Source of the DNA: Euptelea pleiosperma
Lineage: Eukaryota; Streptophyta; Magnoliopsida; Ranunculales; Eupteleaceae
NCBI GenBank assembly: GCA_035048495.1
Contig: CM068541.1
Span: 6,207,929 to 6,271,928 of the forward strand
DNA: 64,000 nt
Direction of reading: 5' to 3'
The notes under the pieces were generated by a model. That model saw only the letters and a program-made list of their open reading frames with translations. It was not told the origin of the DNA and searched no databases. The position numbers and the translations under genes are program-made. This document shows positions 57,301 to 64,000 of the stretch, piece after piece; within the stretch, counting starts at the first letter, position 1; each line of letters starts with the position of its first letter.

Positions 57301-58415
57301 AATGCATAAACTTTGTACTAGTTACTAAATCTATTTAGTCGTGAAGAGGCTTCATCAAACTGGTCTATTAAAGACAAGTTAGATAGATAATCTCTGTCAT
57401 TAGAAGAAGTTAACAATACCTCAGCAAGATCCTCTGCAAGACAGTGGAGCTGACCTGTAAGCGAAGTGACCTGTCTTTGGAGAGTTGGGATGACCTGTTT
57501 TGCCTGTTTCAGCTCAGACCCCTGTCTCTCCAATAGCTCCTTAAGTTGGGAGTTCATAACATCAGGGAACAAAATGGCGCTTTTTAATTCCTTTATTTCT
57601 TCCCTTTGCTTCAAGCACATATCCTTCAACTTCTCTCCCTGTTAAAAAAAAATTGAACATGGAAGGACCAGAAACAAAACCAAAACTTCAAATCAAACAA
57701 GTTCAATTCTCATCATTTGTTAATTTTCTAAAGAGGTCTACATTAGCGTGCTAATTCTGTAGAAATGAAACAGAAATGTGAACGTGTAATGGAACATAAC
57801 ATGTGAAAAGAGGATTACTTCTCTGTTTTTCTCCTCTATCATTAACTTAAGATCTGTGATCTCCGTTTCGTACTCCTTGTTCTGGCTTAAAAGCTCTCTC
57901 TCACTCCTAAGCACCATTGCTAATGTCCTCGTATTCGACTTAACCTCAGTAAGGGCCTTCGTCTCTGTCCTATCTGTTCCCGACGATCCCTTCTGAAATA
58001 ATTTTCGATGAAATGCCGAAACACTCGAACCTTTCGCTGCCGTCTTCTTCAGATCCTCCGCAATGAAATCCGCCGGAATAACCAGAGTCGTCTGATTCGC
58101 TGCCGCCTTCGGTTTCGATCTCTTCTCCATGAATTTTTTAACCATAGAACTCAAATTCTGCTCGTTTTTTATCTTTTCCGTAGCTAGATTAGACGATTTC
58201 GTTCTGACCAGTGCTCGAGATGAATTCTCTGCCGTTAAGACCGGATCGGGCGTTCTTCTACGGCTGCTTGAGCTTCCAATGAGTCGTTTGAGAGTAGATC
58301 GATTCTTGCTAGGGTTTTTGAACTCGGAAGATGAAGATGGATCAGATATTTGAGAAGATGTTGAAGATCGAGAATCGAAGGAGGTATAACGCGAAGAAGC
58401 CTTGATCGAGGACAT
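54386..58415 (-). CDS. Plant coiled-coil protein of unknown function, 426 aa, five exons
   Basis: Proposed exons on the minus strand: 57819-58415, 57420-57638, 56234-56326, 54675-54818 and 54386-54613. All are phase 0, all junctions are GT..AG, and the total is 1281 bases. The N-terminus (MSSIKASSRYTSFDSRSS) is Ser-rich and basic, suggesting a disordered region. Residues about 155-270 (end of exon 1 and all of exon 2) are rich in Glu, Lys, Leu and Gln in a heptad-like pattern, predicting a coiled coil. The C-terminal part has acidic and aromatic motifs (DDMFLKDLNPCLTPY, EFDELLRYDSQHEEGLFW) that look conserved rather than random. There is no signal peptide or membrane segment. I do not recognise a named family; a cytoskeletal or scaffold role would be a guess. 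Exons 3-5 are short and unsupported by transcripts. An extra small exon inside the 1.4-kb third intron cannot be excluded. Confidence 0.75.
54985..55298. repeat. 157-base tandem duplication in intron 3 of the coiled-coil gene
   Basis: Two head-to-tail units (54985-55141 and 55142-55298) starting TACTTGATCAGAATATCC and differing at a few positions. Each ends GATGCAAGG, which includes the first bases of the adjoining hAT-like element. Confidence 0.85.
55293..56009. mobile_element. hAT-like element in intron 3 of the coiled-coil gene
   Basis: A 717-base element with ends CAAGGTTTAAGAGG / TTTTTTAAACCTTG and subterminal inverted GAGGCGTACCTCGAGGC / GCCTTGAGGCACACCTC segments. The flanks CATAGATG / CACAGATG match at seven of eight bases. 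Only short meaningless frames occur inside. Confidence 0.82.
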
Positions 58416-58730
58416 GTTTCAAAGAATTAGGATTTCTGCCCAGTGTTTTTGGAAGATTGAAGAAGAGAAATTTAGGGTTTAAAAAGAGAAAAATGAGAAT
58501 TTAGGATTTAGGATTCTGAGCTCTCAGCGATAAAGACGAGTGGGGACGATTGCCATGAATTTGGCGCTGTTTGGATTCAAACTTTCGCATGAGGCGCGCG
58601 CGAGGTTTCGCCGAAGAAAAATATTAACTGCCCTAAGTTCGCCTTTAAATTACCAAAATACCTATACCGTTCGGAGACCGGGATGATTGCTTACATACCC
58701 CCATGTTATCTTTGAAATTTGACATAACGG

Positions 58731-59089
58731 ATTAAAAAATGGCCGTTTAAACGAAAATAACAGCCGTTAAAACGGATTCAGACCTCCCCCGTTATGTTAT
58801 GTACCGTTAAAACACTCAAAAAATAACAGCCATTATTTTTGTTAAAACAGCAGTTATTTTTCCTTTTTTTTTTTAACAAAAACGACCATTATTTCTGTTT
58901 TTTTCCCATTATTTTTCATTCTTTGCAAACTTGAAATTTAAATTTCAAATTTTGAATTTCAGAGCCATTATTTTGCTATTTTCCGTTTTTGCTCCTGAGC
59001 TTTACAATTCGTTATAATGGCTGTTACAACGGAAAAATGGTAACGCCCCCAGTCCGTTGTACTGTTACAACAGCCCCTTTTAAACCTTG
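58731..59089. mobile_element. hAT-like MITE upstream of the coiled-coil gene
   Basis: The CAAGGTTTAAA family interior and right end (TTTTAAACCTTG). The left end (GGATTAAAAAATGG) is imperfect and no target duplication is visible. It lies about 320 bases upstream of the coiled-coil gene start codon. Confidence 0.65.
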
Positions 59090-59398
59090 GCTTAAATAAA
59101 CATTTATAACGTTTTTGTAACATTTTCATTCCAACACCATTACGCGATATGATATTTACCGTTATATTATGTTACATGCATTAATGCATGAAAATAATGG
59201 CTGTTGTAATGATTTTAATTATTAACCATTATTAAATGTTCAGTTGAAAATTTTAACCGTTATTTGACCTGTTGGTCATAACTGTAATGCCAGCTAATTC
59301 TTATACCATTATAATTAATTGTCCCTTTTTATAGACCTTGCCCCACATATATAAGGCAAACCAGCTTTTATTGGGACAGTCCAAATAGGACAAATCTA

Positions 59399-59530
59399 AG
59401 GCTCTGCTTGGTACGCTGTAAACGGATGCAAATGCATTCCTTTACTACTCCCCATAAATTTTGGTGCTTGGTTACCCATTGCAATGGGGGGCCACCGTAA
59501 ATGAATGAAGCGGCTCTATATTTTTTGTAA
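59399..59530. mobile_element. MITE fragment with GGCTCTGCTTGGTACG end
   Basis: One terminus of the family seen complete in inverted pairs at 62655-63110. The other end is missing. Confidence 0.5.
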
Positions 59531-59618
59531 GGTAAAAGATATGCATTGTAATGCATAAAAAATCTTGATAACTACCAAAAAAAAAAAGAAAAAAAGAGCT
59601 TTTTAGCTTTACCTCCTT

Positions 59619-59836
59619 ACTTTATTGATGCAATTTGCATCTTACCCAATAGTTTCAAAATATTTGCATCTCACCATTTGACCATGGTCAACGTTATTGA
59701 CCATAGACAGTTTTCGGATGGACATCCCAATATTTTTTAAATGACTATAGTGGCCTTGGGTGAGACCCAAATATTTTAAAAACATTGGGTGGGATGCAAA
59801 TTGCATCATTAAAGTAAGGGGGACAAGCAAAAGATC
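59619..59836. mobile_element. TTGATGCAATTTGCAT-family fold-back element
   Basis: Palindromic arms CTTTATTGATGCAATTTGCATC / GATGCAAATTGCATCATTAAAG around a GACCATGGTCAACG centre. Confidence 0.72.
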
Positions 59837-59849
59837 CTTTTTTTTTTCG

Positions 59850-60890
59850 AGGAATTTTATTTTTTTATTTTTTTGAGGATTGTGACCTCAAAACTTTCCT
59901 CCAGTTATTTTTGGCCCAACTATGGGTGGACTTACAGACCAAAAATTAACTTATAGACCTAAAATTAATTTGATTGTTATTTTTTAAGCATTGGATTAGA
60001 GTCTTTTTCTTAGGGTTGATTTTATCATTAGAATTTGAACATTATTTGGGGTACAAAGATCCAATGGTTTAAAATCACCAATCATGCTGATATTTTGTAT
60101 GTAGCTCCACCTAGTGATGGGCCCAACATCCGTACGGTTAGTGACCTCTGAGAGTGCCACATTGGCCATATTGTGGTCCCTCGTCATCATTGATAAGGGA
60201 CATTCCTTTTATAGTTCACAATCCTCAAAAACCTCAAAAAAAAAACCTGAAAAAAAAAAGATTTTTTTGCTTATCCCCCTTTATTGATGCAATTTGCATC
60301 GCACCCAATGTTTTTAAAATATTTGCATCTCACCCAAGGTCATTATAGTCATTTAAAAAATATTGGGATGTCCATCGAAGACCGTTTATGGTCAATGACG
60401 TTGACCATGGTCAAAGGGTGAGACACAAATACTTCAAAAACATTGGGTGCGATGCAAATTGCATCAATAAAGTAAGGGGGACAAGCACATGATCTTTTTT
60501 TTATTTTTTCAAGGATTTTTTTTTTTGAGGATTGCGACCTCAAAACCTTCATTTATTTTTGGCCCAACCCTGGGTGGACCTACAGACCAAAAATTAATCT
60601 GATTGTTACTTTTTAAGCATTGGATTAGAGTCTTTTTCTTAGGGTTAATTTTATACATAGAATTTGAACATTATTTGGGGTACAAAGATCCAATGGTTTA
60701 AAATCACAAATGCTGATATTTGGTATGTAGCTCCACCTAGCGATGGGCCCAACATTCATACGGTTAGTAACCTCTAAGAGTGCCACATCGGTCGTATTGT
60801 GGTCTCTCGTCATCATTGATGAGAGACATTCCTTTTATAGTTCACAATCCTCAAAAAAAGGTTGAGCGCTCACAATCCTCAAAAAAAAAA
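59850..60890. repeat. Two tandem copies of a MULE-arm segment between the fold-backs
   Basis: Segments of about 59870-60240 and 60500-60860 are near-identical, each with GGGTGGACTTACAGACCAAAAATTAA-type arms and a TTGAGGATTGYGACCTCAAAAC border. They alternate with the fold-backs in a repeat of about 640 bases. Confidence 0.68.
60265..60495. mobile_element. TTGATGCAATTTGCAT-family fold-back element
   Basis: The second of three closely spaced copies, with the same arms and centre as 59619-59836. It is part of a ~640-base tandem unit. Confidence 0.75.
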
Positions 60891-60894
60891 GATT

Positions 60895-61115
60895 TTTTTT
60901 GCTTATCCCTCTTACTTTATTGATGCAATTTGCATTGCACCCAATATTTTTAAAATATTTGCATCTCACCCAAGGTCATTATAGTCATTTAAAAAATATT
61001 GGGATGTCTATCCGAAGACCGTCTATGGTCAATGACGTCGACCATGGTCAAAGGGTGAGACGCAAATATTTCAAAAACATTGGGTGAGATGCAAATTGCA
61101 TCAATAAAATAAAGG
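60895..61115. mobile_element. TTGATGCAATTTGCAT-family fold-back element
   Basis: The third closely spaced copy, with the arms best preserved (GATGCAATTTGCATTGCACCC / GGGTGAGATGCAAATTGCATC). Confidence 0.75.
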
Positions 61116-61208
61116 GGTAAAGCAAAAAAGCCCAAAAAAAATGCATAAAAAAACTTGTTGAATTTCAATGCAGAACTTGCCCGTGCGAACAGAACTCGAT
61201 CTTTTCTT

Positions 61209-61212
<4 letters not shown>

Positions 61213-61252
<40 letters not shown>
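61213..61252 (+). repeat. (CT)n microsatellite
   Basis: About 20 uninterrupted CT units. The surrounding open frames on both strands are shadows of this repeat. Confidence 0.95.
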
Positions 61253-61254
<2 letters not shown>

Positions 61255-61688
61255 CTTTAACACCATTGTTCCGGAATCCCAACGAAGAAGAAGAATCAAG
61301 GCTACGAGGAATCAATCAAGCGAAGAGAACTCTCTCTATAGATGCGTTTTTTGAATCTCATATCATTCTGAGTCTCTTGGAAGAAGAAGAAGCTCGAAAA
61401 ATGTTAGCTTCGATTTTCTCCTCTTTTCCAGCTCGAAAAATGCTAGCTTCAATTGTCTTTTTTGTTTTTTCTCTGTGAATTTCTAACTTTTGTTTGAACC
61501 CTCCCTCGACAAAAACAACACCTTGAACTCAAATCCTTTTGCGATCCGTCTAATTTTAAGTTCATTTCACGATCGTACAACACAGCACCGAAATCATCAC
61601 TCAAGTCAAGAAGAAAAACAAATGGGGGTTTTTGGAGTTTTAGTCAAGGCGCCTCTATATTTGTGGTGAGGGTTTAGGGTTAGGTCAC

Positions 61689-62433
61689 GATGTAACAAGC
61701 TGTAGCTTAATCCAAAAGTGTGAGTCAGCACCTGCTGTTACTCACCACTGGATGTATAGCCCAACCCCTCGTAGACTTTCATACAAAAAAATTAGCTTGT
61801 TTGATAACTTTTAGCCGTGGGTTTTAGTACTCAAAACAACGGTTGAATTCAACTGCTAGAATCATGTCTTAAAAAGTACTAAAATCTAATGGCTAGAGAT
61901 TACCAATCATGGTGATTTTTGGTGTGTATGTCCACAAAGGGGTGGGCTAAACATCCATGCGGTCAGTGGGCCTAGATGCCAGCATTGAGTAACAGAAATG
62001 GGAGTACATCTTACCTGACCACCCACAGTATAAGCCACATGGCAATTTCGTAGAGCACACTGACTGTATAGATGTTTGGCCAATCCCTAGGTGGACCCTT
62101 AAACCCAAAATCAACATGATCAATGATTTCTAAGCATTAGTTGAAGTCATTTTCATGGGTTGATTTTAACCGTAGGAGTTTGAGCATTATTTACCGTTAT
62201 TTGGGTGCAAAGATCCAAAGGTTTGAAATCACTATAAAGGCTGATTTTTTTTTTTTTTGTACGTTCACTTAGGGATTCGCCCAACATCCATACAGTCAGC
62301 GTCCTCTAAGAGTGGACCACATGGCTCATATTATGGGTGGTCTGGATGTCCTTGGCCATCGGTGGTCAGACAAGTTTTACTCCAAAAATGGTGCTACCTT
62401 AGGCTTTTGGATTAAGCTATAACTTGTTACATC
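61689..62433. mobile_element. Composite fold-back element with GATGTAACAAG ends and a nested MULE-like copy
   Basis: Ends GATGTAACAAGCTGTAGCTT / AAGCTATAACTTGTTACATC. Inside is one GATGTATAGCCC / AAACATCCATGCGG palindrome (about 61750-61985), then a second, MULE-like palindrome (about 62020-62385) ending CAAGTTTTACTCC, which appears nested. Confidence 0.65.
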
Positions 62434-62654
62434 GCCACGCCATTTTGCTTGGATCGGAATTTGAATCTTGTAGTAACTTTGCTGTATCTAGCACTGGGAT
62501 TTTTGCTTGATTGAGGAACTCAAAATTGTGGGTCCCGCCATTTTTTCTAGGGCTTCCGTTTTCTTGAAGATGAGATTCATGTCTACCGCAATGCCTGGTT
62601 TGAGTGTGGAGAAATTAGGCCGAGGTTCAAGTGTGCGTATGTATCTCTGTTGGG

Positions 62655-63110
62655 CTAATAAACTCATTGAGCGTTACTCATGATGTATTAGTTTACAGAG
62701 TTTTTCTCAATGGCTACCAAGCAACCGTAAACTAATGCACGGAAACTGAATGCATTTGCATTCATTTGCGAAATGCATTAATTTATAGCATACCAAGCAG
62801 AGCCTAAGTCTGCAAACATTGTATCCACCATTGGATGTCTCTTGAAAAATGTGTTATTTCAATGTTTTCAAAAAAGAAAAATATAAATCAAAACAAGTTT
62901 TTCAAGGAGCATTCAAGGGTGGATACAATGTTTGCATACATTTTAAGTCTGCAAACGTATGTAGACTAAGGCTCTGCTTGGTACGTTGTAAATGAATGCA
63001 TTTTGCAAGGGAATGCAAATGCATTAAGTTACCGTGCATTAGTTTACAGTTGCTTGGTAGCAATTGAGAAAAACTTTGTAAACTAATGCGTTGTAATTAA
63101 CACTCAACTT
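62655..63110. mobile_element. Inverted pair of GGCTCTGCTTGGTACG-type MITEs
   Basis: Two copies face each other (about 62655-62803 and 62967-63110), each with TAAACTAATGCA and AATGCATTTGCATTC words. The ~160-base centre is itself an inverted repeat (GTCTGCAAACATTGTATCCACC). The ends look hAT-like, but no target duplication was found. Confidence 0.6.
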
Positions 63111-63433
63111 GGGCATCAACAATAATATTTTCATGGATATTATTGTGGTTGTGTTCAGTCCGAAATGCAGTTCAAGAGTAATTGGACCTCTCTCTTTCTC
63201 TCTAGAGAGATTCTAGAGTGCGAGCATGTGGGCCCTAACTAACTGAGGTGAGCCTATCTCTCAAGGTTAAAATTTTGGTTTCGTATGCCATTTCAGTGAG
63301 GGCAACCGAAATGTGAGTCGAAAAGTTCGAAATGATGAAAATTCCTAAATTTTCAAATTTCGACCAAAATTTCACGAAAAAAATTTTTGTTTTATGATGG
63401 TGTGAAATATCATGATTTTTGTTAGTCATGCTG

Positions 63434-64000
63434 CTAACTGGGCCCATGGATGTTTAACCCACCCCTTGGTAGACATTCACACCAAAAATCAAGTTGTTGA
63501 CTATTTTTAGCCATTTGTTTTAGTGCTCAAAAAAATGGTTGAATCCAACAGCTATAATCATGCCTTAAAAAGTACTTGTACACAATTTTTGTTACTCACG
63601 ACTGCAATCTGGGCCCACTGACCGCATGGATGTTTATCCCACCCCTTGGTAAACATTCATACCAAAAATCAGTTTGTTTGATGATTTTTAGCCGTTGATT
63701 TTAGTACTCAAAAAAAATATGGTTGAATCCAATGGCCAGAATTACACCTTAAAAACTACATAAATCTAATGGCGTTTTTTTTTTGTTTTTTTTTTTTTTT
63801 AGGGGCAACAAAAGTTTAATCCCAACTGCCATCTGGGTCCACTGACCGCATGGATGTTTAGCCCACACCTTGGTAGACATTCATACCAAAAATCAGCTTG
63901 TTTGATGATTTTTAGCCATTGGTATTAGTGCCAAATAAAATTGGTTGAATCCAACGACCAGAATCATGTCTTAATATTTACTTAAATCTAATGGCTAGAG
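63434..64000 (+). repeat. Three direct copies of a GGATGTTTANCCCACCCCTTGG repeat arm
   Basis: Arms starting near 63445, 63628 and 63852 share ACCAAAAATCA and GATTTTTAGCC words. Each appears to be the left half of a fold-back like 45800-46191. The last runs off the window edge. Confidence 0.6.

Noticed and set aside
59850..64000. Regularly spaced short repeats considered as a CRISPR-like or satellite array
   Set aside because: The units are long palindromic transposon arms with irregular spacing in a plant genome.

Overview
This window is nuclear DNA of a flowering plant. It has multi-intron genes with GT..AG introns, an AT-rich background, and very dense miniature transposons, LINE debris and a short LTR element. 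I cannot name the species.

The main genes are three tandem copies, all on the minus strand, of a full-length ABCC (MRP-type) vacuolar conjugate transporter of the ABCC3 kind. Each has ten exons. Copy A (1-5711) runs off the left edge and has a 1-base insertion at the end of exon 1. Copy B (16679-22920) carries a stop at codon 5, a tiny LINE-tail insertion, a 38-base deletion and a stop in exon 4. Copy C (33197-40568) reads through all ten exons as a 1500-residue protein and is the only copy here that looks functional. Each gene plus about 10 kb of upstream spacer forms a repeat unit of about 16.5-17.5 kb. The spacers between A and B and between B and C also hold remnants of a fourth ABCC copy (14377-14512 and 29277-29900). 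Homology to the array fades near 52.07 kb.

The spacers are built almost entirely from non-autonomous transposons. The main groups are: (i) MULE-like fold-back elements of about 400 bases with GAGTAAAACTT ends, 9-base target duplications and paired G-boxes (CACGTG); (ii) 170-185 base elements with the same ends but a different palindromic core; (iii) hAT-like elements with CAAGGTTTAAA ends and 8-base target duplications; (iv) purine/pyrimidine-rich elements with GGGTGGYGTTA ends that carry expanded microsatellites; (v) several other fold-backs. Because the spacers are paralogous, several insertions have an empty counterpart elsewhere in the window, which proves their boundaries and orders them relative to the gene duplications.

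From 52 to 64 kb the sequence is mostly single-copy. It holds one more gene, a five-exon minus-strand gene (54386-58415) for a 426-residue, Ser-rich, coiled-coil plant protein that I do not recognise by name. The rest (58.7-64 kb) is again miniature-transposon sequence. I found no tRNA, rRNA, CRISPR array or intact autonomous transposon. Nothing here supports a wholly new biological system. The points of most interest are the birth-and-death history of the ABCC array and the apparent exchange of one palindromic core between different transposon ends.
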